Positions 12,201 to 21,447 of a DNA stretch of 64,000 nucleotides are shown one piece after another. The stretch comes from Lytechinus variegatus. Taxonomy: Eukaryota; Echinodermata; Echinoidea; Temnopleuroida; Toxopneustidae. Location: NCBI RefSeq assembly GCF_018143015.1, contig NC_054746.1, forward strand, positions 24,132,464 to 24,196,463, in the 5' to 3' direction. The notes below the pieces were generated by a model. That model searched no databases. It worked only from the letters and a program-made list of their open reading frames with translations, and had not been told where the DNA came from. The position numbers and the translations under genes were made by a program. How positions within the stretch are numbered: position 1 is the stretch's first letter; every line of letters starts with the position of its first letter.

Positions 12201-15200
12201 AAAAAATAGAGGATAAACAAATGAAGTAATACAAAATCTTCATTAAAATTTTAAGAAGTCATAATTTATTCGTGTGCAAAATGTTATTTGTATTGAAGCG
12301 AAATAGCATTCAATTGTATTTTTTATTACCGTTTCCGAATAATATAAAAAGCAAATCCAATTAACAATGGCATTCTAACGTATCTATAAATTATACGCTT
12401 CTGTTTCTATGCAGATACCCCCATAAATAAAACTAAATTTCTTATATTTAAAAAAAAACTTGTTTGATAGTTCATCAATTCAAGATTTGTTTCATTTTCA
12501 TTTCATGCCCAAAAAATATTTGAAACATGGCCGACAAGTAGGGATAGCAATAGGGAAACTTTGTTTCATCAAAAGGTTATCCCATACACCTATATTGCTT
12601 ATGAACATGTGTAAAAGATACAAATTTTACCGATTGGTGCATGAGAAGACATTTTGATCGGGGAAGTATAAACCCAGTAGTTCAATCAGTGTCAGCAAAT
12701 GCATAAGTTTGATAACATATGAGGAGTGTCAGCAAATACATAAGTTTGATATCATATGAGGTTCAAAGCAAACATGAATCTACCTTCAATCAAAGCAGTT
12801 GAATTATCGGGTGTCTCAGTTTCACCGTATACGTTATCGGTAGTACTTTCACCAGTAGTGGTATCACGAGTAGTAACATCTGCGGTAGTGCTAACTTCAG
12901 ATGTCGTCATCATGGAGGAAGTTGTCTCTGGTACGAGAGTAGTATGAAGCAACATAGGAGCTCCAGTGCTTCTCGTATCTCTTGATGCTGGTGCATAGAC
13001 CAAGGTAGTTTCGATGACATGGGCAGGTTCTGTGGTGACAACATGCTCGATACCGTCTTCATCTGTAACATCCTTTACCAAATCCACTGTAGTCACCTCG
13101 GCATCATCTTCAGGGACAGCTTTTGTTACTTCCATGGTGAAAGTTTCGTCAGTCGTATCGATGGTCACAATGGTAGCAAGAGAGGACAAACTTATATCCA
13201 TTGGGGACTCATTGGTTGCCATGGGTGACTCATTGGTTGTCATGGGTAACTCATTGGTTGCCATGGGTGACTCATTGGTTGCCATGGGTGACTCATTGGT
13301 TGCCCTGGAGAACTCATTGGTTGCCATGGGTGACTCATTGGTTGCCATGGGTGACTCATTTGTTGCCGTGGGTAACTCATTGGTTGCCATGGGTGACTCA
13401 TTGGTTGCCATGGGTGACTCATTTGTTGCCGTGGGTAACTCATTGGTTGCCATGGGTGACTCATTGGTTGCCATGGGTGACTCATTTGTTGCCGTGGGTA
13501 ACTCATTGGTTGCCATGGGTGACTCATTTGTTGCCGTGGGTGACTCATTAGTATCCATAAAAGAAGCACTGGTTTCTATCCTTGTGGCCGGTTTGCTTGT
13601 CATTGTTTCTTCAGTGAGTTTTCCAGCAGTGTCAGCGTCCATGCTGGAGCTCTTCATAGATTTATCCTTGTCGGTACCCTCCAGAGCTGTAACGACTTCT
13701 GTGATGATCGTAACATCAGTCTGGGTGTTCATTGTTTCAGTTGGCTGTACAACCATGGAAGATATTACATCTGAAATGAAAGACAACACGATGTCACAAA
13801 TGTGTTCAAATCCCACCCACAGAAACAGTTGCACTATTGTGTCATTTTATTATATATAACCATTTTCTAGAGGAAAAATCGGAGGGGGTTGTCTGAAGAC
13901 TGAATGTCTTAACCCTGTATTAATGTTGTCTACTAACTGGATGGACAAGTAAAGCCCTGGAAAGTTACCGAATTCAGCCAATCGGTTAATCATGACCGGT
14001 GCATCTAATTCAAGATCTGATAGATTTGGGTTTTTTTTTTCAAAATGTACCCAAAGATTAAATTTCAGATTGGGTTCAAAGTAATTTTCGATTCATTATT
14101 TTATGTAAAGTGGAGCACCGGCCACAATTTATTATGAGGATGAGAAGATAATACAAAGCGGTATCTTTGCTGAGTTATTAAAGGACAAGTCCACCCCAAC
14201 AAAAAGTTGATTTGAATAAAAAGAGAAAAATCCAAGAAGCATAACACTGAAAATTTCATCAAACTTGGATGTAAAATAAGAGAGTTATGACATTTTAAAA
14301 TTTTGCTTAATTTCACAAAACAATTATATGTACATCCTGGTGGATATGCAATGAAGACTGATGACGTCATCCTCTCATTATGTCTTTTGTATTTATTATA
14401 TAAAATAGGGAATATCCTATTTTTCTCATCATCGTCAAGTGAACAAACGATTAATTCTTCCCTGAACATGTGGAATGAGCATTGTTTAATAACATATGAT
14501 TCATTCAAGTTGATCCTTATTGTCAAATTTATGAAAAAATGAAATATTATATAATTCAAACAATAAAAAAACAAAAGAAATAGTGAGTGAGGGACATCAT
14601 CGACTGTCCCATTTGAGGTGTGCATATCACTGTTTTGTGAAAAATAAGCAAAACTTTAAAATGTCATAACTTTCTTATTTTACATCCGATTTTGATGTAA
14701 TTTTCAGCATTTTTCTAGTTAGATTTTCAGTATTTATTCAAATCAACATTTTTGTGGGGTGGACTTGACCTTTAATTTGTCTAATTCATAATGTTTTACT
14801 GACGTAGCAATAAAACGTCTCATTTTTTTACACGATCCTTGGGTGTTTCATCAACATTTATCCGCCGAAAACTGTCAGATCTGACTAATTTCAATTGTTG
14901 ATAGCTGAGAAGGACTGGGGAACATTTCACGAAAGAATTTGTCGGACGTTTTATCCGACAGCTACCATAGTAACTTCCTTTTCAGTCAATCAAAATCGTG
15001 GAAAATAGTCAAATCTGACACTTGACTTGCCAGACAAGAAATGTTGATGAGGTCTCTGCGTGTTAGTAATTGTTCCATTGGCGTACAGATGGGAGGGCTT
15101 GGGGGGCTCTTGCCCCCTAAACTTTTCAAGACCAAGACAAAAAGAGAAACGGAAAAAGGGAAAGAGAGAAGGATGAAATTATCTTCTGAATAATACGTCA

Positions 15201-15676
15201 AAATTCATCACAAAATTGGATTTTTTAATTAAAAACGCAAAATTTTCCGCTCTCTTGCAACCTATTTTCACATTTAACGCAATAAGCCAAATCTAACCCC
15301 TTCATTTTTTTTTGTCTAATTACGCCACTAAATTATTACTATGGAAACTGTCAGAGACATGGGTGGCGGAAGCGGGGGGCGCGGGGAGACACGTCCCCCC
15401 TAAATTTCAGGTGGAGGGGACACCCCCCCCCCCCTAAAAAGAAAAAAATACAGAAAGGAAGAAAAAAAGAAAGAAAAAAGAATGAAAGAAAAGACCAAAA
15501 AAAGAAAAGAAAATTATTGACTTCAATATTACTAGAAATTTGAAAACCTATATACATGTAGAATAAAAAAATTAGTGTTGACTGCTATACACAACATTAT
15601 AAACTCTCTCCCGATGCGATTTTAGTTAGTTCTTTGTTTTTCATCAAATCGTGCTTAAACTGTTCAGATTTTCATT

Positions 15677-15769
<93 letters not shown>

Positions 15770-17123
15770 ATTATGGAAGCTTAAAAGTGCCACCGAGATG
15801 TTGAGATAATTATCTCATCATGTTGACATCTTGTAGAAGAGATGACGAGATGACAAGATCCCGGATCTCATCATGTTGACATCTTGTAGAAGAGATGATG
15901 AGATGACAAGATCCCGGATCTCATCATGTTGACATCTTGTAGAAGAGATGATGAGATGACAAGATCCCGGATCTCATCATGTCAACATCTTGTAGAAGAG
16001 ATGATGAGATGACAAGATCCCGTATCTCATCATGTCAACATCTTTTAGAAGAGATGATGAGATGACAAGATCCCGGATCTCATGTCAACATCTTTTAGAA
16101 GAGATGATGAGATGACAAGATCCCGGATCTCATCATGTCAACATCTTTTAGAAGAGATGTTGAGATGACAAGATCCCGGATCTCATCATGTCAACATCTT
16201 TTAGAAGAGATGATGAGATGACAAGATCTTGGATCTCGTCATGTCTACATCTTTAAGAAGAGATGATGAGATGACAAGATCCCGGGATCTCGTCATGTCG
16301 TCATCTTTTAGTAGAGATGATGAGATGACAAGATCTCGGATCTCGTCATGTCGACATCTTGTAGAAGAGATGATTAGATGACATGATCATGGATCGAAGA
16401 TCTTGTCATCTGACCATTTCTTCTAAAAGATGTCGACATGACGAGATCCGATATCTTGTCATCTCATCATCTCTACTAAAAGATGACGACATGACGAGAT
16501 CCCGGGATCTTGTCATCTCAACATCTCTTCTAAAAGATGTCAACATGATGAGATCCGAGATCTTGTCATCTCATCATCTCTTCTAAAAGATGTTGACATG
16601 ATGAGATCCGGGATCTTGTCATCTCAACATCTCTTCTAAAAGATGTTGACATGATGAGATCCGGGATCTTGTCATCTCATCATCTCTTCCAAAAGATGTT
16701 GACATGATGAGATCCGGGATCTTGTCATCTCAACATCTCTTCCAAAAGATGTCAACATGATGAGATCCGAGATCTTGTCATCTCATCATCTCTTCTAAAA
16801 GATGTCAACATGATGAGATCCGGGATCTTGTCATCTCAACATCTCTTCCAAAAGATGTCAACATGATGAGATCCGAGATCTTGTCATCTCATCATCTCTT
16901 CCAAAAGATGTTGACATGATGAGATCCGGGATCTTGTCATCTCATCATCTCTTCTAAAAGATGTCAACATGATGAGATCCGGGATCCTGTCATCTCATCA
17001 TCTCTTCTTAAAGATGTCGACATGATGAGATCTGGGATCTCGTCATCTTATCCTTTGCTATCAAGATGTCGACTTCCCGAGATAATTATCTCAACATCTC
17101 GGTGGCACTTTTAAGCTTCCATA

Positions 17124-17211
<88 letters not shown>

Positions 17212-17557
17212 TTTCAGCTTGCGTTTCGCGTTCTCAAAGATTGCTCATTTACAAACATGAACTTACCAAGAGTGAAAAGGATGCTCTTTTTCAACATTTT
17301 CCAGGTTAAAATTACCATTGAAATTAGCTTGCGCTTCGCACTCGCATTATTTGATTACTGAGATCTACATATCTTCTGCACAATTTTCTTAATTGTGAAA
17401 AGGTTCTCTATCGGATTAGAATGTCCGAAATTTTAGCTACCTCTTTGCGCTCGTATAGGAGAAATGCAGAAATCTCGATAAAGTTTTGCTCATGTTTCTT
17501 ACCTGACAGAAAGAGGAAAAGGTATACGGATGCAAGCAGCTTCCAAAAATAAGCCAT
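8975..17557 (-). CDS. Gene 1: mucin-like, SEA-like, Ly6/uPAR-domain GPI-anchored surface protein (7 exons)
   Basis: Coding join on the minus strand: 17557-17503, 13770-12784, 12187-12069, 11379-11145, 10717-10677, 9851-9729, 9229-8975, predicted 604 aa. All introns are GT-AG and all phases match (1,1,0,1,0,0). Order: signal peptide (residues 1-18), Thr/Ser-rich mucin-like stretch with TNESPMA heptads (about 20-347), SEA-like segment (about 348-466), short linker, Ly6/uPAR three-finger domain (about 480-582) and a hydrophobic C-terminal tail typical of a GPI signal. The product should be secreted, O-glycosylated and held on the outer leaflet of the plasma membrane. Ly6 domains usually bind protein ligands; the ligand here is unknown. 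I do not recognise a named orthologue. The Ly6 and GPI calls are firm and the SEA call is tentative. Mucin and GPI are inferred from composition. 5' UTR exons are not identified. Confidence 0.75.
9530..9681 (-). mobile_element. tRNA-headed SINE with Deu/V-SINE-like core, in gene 1 intron 6
   Basis: On the minus strand the head TGCCGTGGCCGAGTGGTCTA (box A) and GGTTCGATCC (box B) forms a Leu/Ser-type tRNA outline. The acceptor arms TGCCGTG/CGCGGCA pair, but there is no anticodon stem. Downstream, GTGAGCAAGGCATTTAATC resembles the GAGCAAGGCACCTAAC core of Deu/V-SINEs (established family knowledge). It begins about 47 bases past the exon 6 donor. Confidence 0.65.
9729..9851 (-). CDS. Gene 1 exon 6: N-terminal half of Ly6/uPAR domain
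   Basis: 123 nt, phase 0 on both sides; acceptor CCCTTTGCAG, donor CTG|GTACGT. It starts [19 protein letters not shown], the L-x-C-x-x-C signature that opens Ly6/uPAR domains, and contains five Cys ending at GESCL. Splitting a three-finger domain between two exons is normal for this family. Without splicing, the frame would read into a SINE a few dozen bases downstream. Confidence 0.75.
10677..10717 (-). CDS. Gene 1 exon 5: short linker exon
   Basis: 41 nt, phase 1 in and phase 0 out, encoding [13 protein letters not shown] after a junction Leu. A poly-T tract runs into TTGCAG at the acceptor, and the donor is an excellent CAG|GTAAGT. The linker joins the SEA-like segment to the Ly6 domain. 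It is supported mainly by splice sites and phase. Confidence 0.6.
11145..11379 (-). CDS. Gene 1 exon 4: second half of SEA-like segment
   Basis: 235 nt, phase 0 in and phase 1 out; acceptor GAACTACAG, donor CTT|GTGAGT. It encodes 78 residues beginning [20 protein letters not shown], with two Cys that could form a small loop and an N-glycosylation sequon (NDT). It ends with a helix and strand around [20 protein letters not shown] and a second sequon (NIS). The autoproteolytic GSVVV-type motif of cleaved SEA domains is not visible. Confidence 0.7.
12069..12187 (-). CDS. Gene 1 exon 3: first half of SEA-like segment
   Basis: 119 nt, phase 1 in and phase 0 out; acceptor AAAATACAG, donor AGA|GTGAGT. 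The peptide includes [16 protein letters not shown] followed by [18 protein letters not shown]. The alternating beta strand, then F..AL.D.S..EF and a helix, resembles the start of SEA domains in mucins and other surface proteins. The SEA assignment is by pattern only. Confidence 0.7.
12784..13770 (-). CDS. Gene 1 exon 2: Thr/Ser-rich mucin-like domain with heptad tandem repeat
   Basis: This 987-nt exon is a multiple of three with phase 1 at both ends, the symmetric class common in extracellular modules. The acceptor is TTTCATTTCAG and the donor AAG|GTAGAT. It encodes about 329 residues rich in Thr, Ser, Glu, Met and Pro, with almost no Cys. In the middle are 17 heptads of the form [14 protein letters not shown]. 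Flanking sequence is also Thr-rich (for example [20 protein letters not shown]), which suggests dense O-glycosylation and an extended stalk. Any N-glycosylation would need N-x-S/T; the repeat NES does not fit, but NST near the exon end does. Confidence 0.75.
13199..13555 (-). repeat. Coding minisatellite, 21-bp unit, about 17 copies
   Basis: The unit is 21 bp (plus-strand form gttgccatgggtgactcattg). It translates on the minus strand as TNESPMA. Over part of the array a higher-order 63-bp pattern appears (ESPM, ESPM, ELPT), showing that triplets of units were duplicated together. One unit is divergent (TNEFSRA). Copy number is likely to vary between alleles. Confidence 0.9.
14178..14775. repeat. 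MITE family A, full copy in gene 1 intron 1
   Basis: The termini TTAAAGGACAAGTCCACCCC and GGGGTGGACTTGACCTTTAA are inverted. The two halves are largely inverse complements (atgacattttaaaattttg / aaaatgtcataacttt). About 600 bp, non-coding. Confidence 0.9.
15677..15768. repeat. (TA)n microsatellite, left flank
   Basis: Nearly pure TA dinucleotides with one ttta interruption, abutting the foldback array. Confidence 0.95.
15769..17126. repeat. Giant foldback built of inverted 53-bp repeats, in (TA)n
   Basis: The left end ttatggaagcttaaaagtgc and right end gcacttttaagcttccataa are exact inverse complements. Each arm holds about a dozen 53-bp units (core gagatgacaagatcccgg, atctcatcatgt), forward on the left and inverted on the right, meeting near 16390. 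The unit is itself partly palindromic. Long (TA)n tracts lie on both sides. The element is in gene 1 intron 1. Confidence 0.95.
17129..17208. repeat. (TA)n microsatellite, right flank
   Basis: Pure TA run abutting the right end of the foldback array. Confidence 0.95.
17503..17557 (-). CDS. Gene 1 exon 1: start codon and signal peptide
   Basis: The ATG at 17557 opens [18 protein letters not shown], a short n-region followed by a strongly hydrophobic core, as in a secretory signal peptide. The exon ends in phase 1 at a good donor (CAG|GTAAGA). The leftover G joins the AT of exon 2 to give Asp, so the signal peptide runs straight into DVISSMVV. The exon is 55 nt, too short for simple ORF scans. 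Confidence 0.7.
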
Positions 17558-20500
17558 CTGACGATGTCTATGCCTGAGTTGTTTGAGATAAATACGATGT
17601 CATTTAAACAGCAACGTTTATATGATATAAAACTTGGGGAAAAGAACACTAAGTATTTTCTTGCAGTGTAATATTGGAGAGCTGTTCGTAATCTCAGAGA
17701 GCAGTTTTAATTGATTATGCGATATGTTATCACCAGTTTATTATTGTTATTATTATCATTTCATCTTTCTCTCCTTCCACTGTCATTCTATCCATATCTC
17801 TCCCTCTCCATGTGTTTTCCTGTTTCTGTTCCTCCTTCTCTCTTTGTCTTTATCCGTCCCCATCATCCCCCCTCTTATTAAAAGTGCAATGGCTCAGTGA
17901 TAATAGTTTCGCAACTTTTGGGGTTATTTCATACAAATTCTTTCACTAGTCTTTACCAAATTCAATTGGTTTTGTGGAAGTTTCGATATGATTTCTCAGT
18001 GTTATTTTTAAAACATATGTGTTGGTTATTGAGTATCTTTTCAAAATCTTTTGGAGATTAGTAAGACTTTGGGAAGATCAGTTTTACTCTCTTTCCAACA
18101 ATGTCTACAGAGAAACACAGCAGAAACAGCACTCTTAACAACTGAAATGTTAAATCAACAACTGAAAAATTGGAGGAGTGACAATCTTTTTTAAATGTTA
18201 TTTTCAACCATGCATTAAGCTGAATTCAAAAAAATAAATGTCGAGTCGAACCACTTAAAGTGGTAATGCAACACTTAGAAAAAGTTGTCACCCCTCTAAC
18301 ATTTTAATTGTTGAGTTTAATATATTTTTTTAGAGCTAGTGAGCGCTGAAAGACTATTTCAACGTTCTTCGTAGTTTCCGTAGTTTGTAACCTTGTTCAA
18401 ACGATAGTCTGTCGGCGGTCTTTCAGGAAAAGTCTTTTAGTGGTCTTCGGTCTATTTGCGGCTTTCACCTGATTACACAAAGCTTATAAGCATGATCAAT
18501 ATTCCTATGATCTTTCGACAGCTTTTCATGTTCTTATGGAGATCACTGATAGAAAGACAGTGAAAGTCCATAGAAACCAGTTAAAGACCTGTCAATATAT
18601 TAAGAGGACTGACCACTGAAAGATAGCCGATGGACTATATATAGTTCAGAGAGTTTGATTGATCTCTCGAAGTTCTCTGACAGTATGCCAATGATCTTTC
18701 AGTAATCTCTCAATGTTTAATTTGACCTTGAGTAAACTTTCAATTGTCCGACGACTTCTTACGAATATTTAAATGTCTTTGAATGTTTCTCTTAGAATGG
18801 TTTTCCAGGGGTTTTCGGAGCCATTCCACAGAAACATCAGATTTCACTGATCTTGGAGACTGCTGAAAGGTCGTGCAAATTTCTCGTCTTTCTGTTGTCT
18901 TTAAATTGTTTCCGTTCTGCGGAATGGTGACCCAAAAGCCGGTTTTGAACTGTTTCGACAGGCCAAACATGGGCTATGGAGCCCAGGAAGGTCTCCGAAA
19001 GATGTCAGGAATGATCTTATCGATTATTGAAGTTTCGGGATCTTTCGAGAATCTTTCAACTGGTCTTAAGCGTTTTTGGAATCGATATTTAAGAATATTT
19101 AAAATTTATTTCAAGGAAAAAAATTAAAGAACCTCCCCAAATAATAATGATGATAAAATTGAATTATCAACCGATCAATCAAATAGGTAGATAGATAAAT
19201 AAACAAATGGACGATAATTATTAGCAAAAATATATGAATAAATAGATAAATACATATAAATTTAAAAGAATATCACAAGGCCTGTCAACGGTGTACCAGC
19301 CGGAATAAAAATAGTTTCACACCGCCCGAGAGTTGTTGGAGTGGTCGTGGAGCGGAGAGAAAAAATCATCACCGCTCGCTCCCAATTTTGTGAGCGAAAT
19401 TCGACCCCCCCCCCCTCCCTACCACTCCACGACCGCTCCAACAACGCTCGGGCGGTGTGACCAGGCCTTTAAATGACAGTTTGGCAAATTGATAGGCCAT
19501 TTGTAGACAATTAAATGCCAGTAAATTTCCATCGATCTCTGTTTGATCTTGAAGGTGGTGGTTGATTATTAAGTGACCTTGTGCAGAGACCGTTGGTAAA
19601 TCAATGAAAATCAAACAGTATACCAACGATCGTAGTTTAAAGATAGTTTTTAGATCACAGCAACGGACAACCATTTCATGGAAGACCGCTGATAACCCTA
19701 TCAAATCACGGTGGAGACAGCATAGAGTCGATGAAGATTCAACGGAATGTGACTGAAGAATCATGATAAAAAAATCCTTTTTCTATTGTTTGCAGTCTAG
19801 AATGTGCACCATTAGATGAAGCAAGGAATAAGAATGATGATAATAAACACTCTTAGTAATTGTTCGCTAAATAGGTCTGAATATAGAAAGTTTAAAACAA
19901 ACCTTTACAGACAATGATGTAAAGATGAACGCTGATTAATCCAACTTTGACGTAAAGTTTGCTTAAAGTCTTATCCTTATGAAGTATCATACCAAACTGA
20001 TCAAGTAATATCTGTTTCAAGCTCGATATCTTCATCGTGATGATTTTATTTTTCGAAAAGTATTTGTTTGTTTACCTGCTGTAAATTAGCAAGTTGGCAT
20101 GGTGATGGCCTGACGTATACTAAGTCACATCTTTCAATAGATTTATGAACGTGCAAAATCTAAGGAAAATGTTTATCACCCGATGTAAAACTGCAACAAG
20201 TTTTAGACAAAGTGGTTTTCTGCAAGATGTACGTGCTAATTTCGAGATAGTATAACGGTACTTGGCTTCCCGATGCCATCAAGCACTCTAAAAACAACCT
20301 AGTTAGAAGTGATTACCAGTGAAGAACGATTGCAATCACCATTTACAAATTTACCAGAATTCTATCGAATTTACCAGAAGATATACCACTTATGTTATTA
20401 CTATCATGATATTACTAACTTGACTCAATTTTTATGCAATGTAAATTGAAGTAAAAGTTGTCAAAGTTTTTCTGTTTTCACTGCTTTTAGAGGGTGCATC

Positions 20501-21310
20501 TTCCCATTGTTGTTGTTACCCAGTGATTTGGGCTAAAATGTCTAACAGAAGTAGACATACTAGATAAAAAAGAAAGTTATCATTGAGTGACAGACACTAA
20601 CTCTTCGAATTTCACCGTTGGTGTCCTGCATGCCGGAGGGATACTGCTACATTCAAAGTTGCAGTTAAAGAGCATAGCGACCGAGTGAGAAAAAAAAAGT
20701 TGTACTGTATACCTGATGTGACAGTAAATGGACATTGTGACATCAAACCAATAAAAAGTGATCTCGTTTTTTAAGGAAATTCCCATAAGTTTAAAGTTTT
20801 ACAGCACACTTAAACACCTCTAAAATGGTGGGAAGTTTTCATTAAACGGGGGGGGGTTTCACACATTGACATCTTCAATTTTCAATTTTGCGCTCTGTCT
20901 ATACCCTATATCGGCTCTTGCATACAGGCGGGTAATAAAGGGCAAATTTTTTTATCCACTCATCTTAATTTAGAAGATAAACTCCAGCTTTAAATGGGAA
21001 GACCTATAGAAATGAAAGAAACAATTTTTGTTAGGCGAACAGTATAAAAGCACAGATTAAAACATCTTTGTGGCCTGAATGGGATGCTATTACTAATGAA
21101 TTATCGTTTTCAGTTTTCAAAGTTTCAATTGATGTTCCGATCATTTAGATTTTTTTATGCATTAAATGTCCACCACATCCGACTCCTACCTCCTACCTTG
21201 ATTATATACAACCATTTTGTCATTATCAGAGCTTTTAAATCGAGTTACCTAAATTCATATGACGAATGTTCCAATTTCAGTATAATAATAATAATCATGA
21301 TAATAATAAC
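17558..21310. other. Intergenic region between the two genes, left part
   Basis: No supported exons. It includes a small inverted repeat at about 18150-18325 (gaggagtgacaa / ttgtcacccctc), a degenerate stretch rich in tctttcag-like words (18330-19090), and the MITE at 19277-19470. Confidence 0.5.
19277..19470. repeat. Short TIR element (CACACCGCCCGAG arms)
   Basis: cacaccgcccgagagttgtt on the left matches the reverse complement of aacaacgctcgggcggtgtg on the right. Both ends carry aggcct. A roughly 30-bp extra segment sits inside the left arm. Non-coding; the superfamily is not determined. Confidence 0.8.
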
Positions 21311-21447
21311 GTTTTATTTACCCAGGGTAGCCACTTTAGTTAGAAGGTCCAATTTTTATAAGTCTTTGGTATGACTCGGCCGAGGATCGAACCCACGACC
21401 TCCCGTTCATGAGGCGGACGCTCTACCGCTGAGCCACCATGCCCGGT
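21311..21447 (-). mobile_element. tRNA-derived SINE, internally deleted copy
   Basis: On the minus strand: GGGCATGGTGGCTCAGCGGT (box A) and GTGGGTTCGATCC (box B), then a tail ending GGGTAGCCAC..., written on the plus strand as tttacccagggtagccac. It matches the copy at 49904-50131 but lacks about 85 internal bases. Confidence 0.8.

Noticed and set aside
13014..13859. 281-codon plus-strand open frame, with two more open frames over the same repeat
   Set aside because: It is the antisense shadow of the minus-strand mucin exon. Frames stay open because a 21-bp repeat without stops is iterated. The minus frame has splice sites and phases that fit a full gene.
14101..14625. 174-codon minus-strand open frame
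   Set aside because: It lies almost wholly in a MITE and changes peptide in other copies.
15769..17126. CRISPR-like array
   Set aside because: The 53-bp units are contiguous without unique spacers, are inverted at the centre and lie in a eukaryotic intron.
20580..20786. Minus-strand frame with Cys-rich end (FNCNFECSSIPPACR) as a possible exon
   Set aside because: No acceptor or donor brackets the Cys-rich part and no family is recognised.
21375..21447. Functional tRNA with CAT anticodon
   Set aside because: The same head is followed by the same tail at 49904-50131, so it is a SINE. The anticodon stem has a mismatch.
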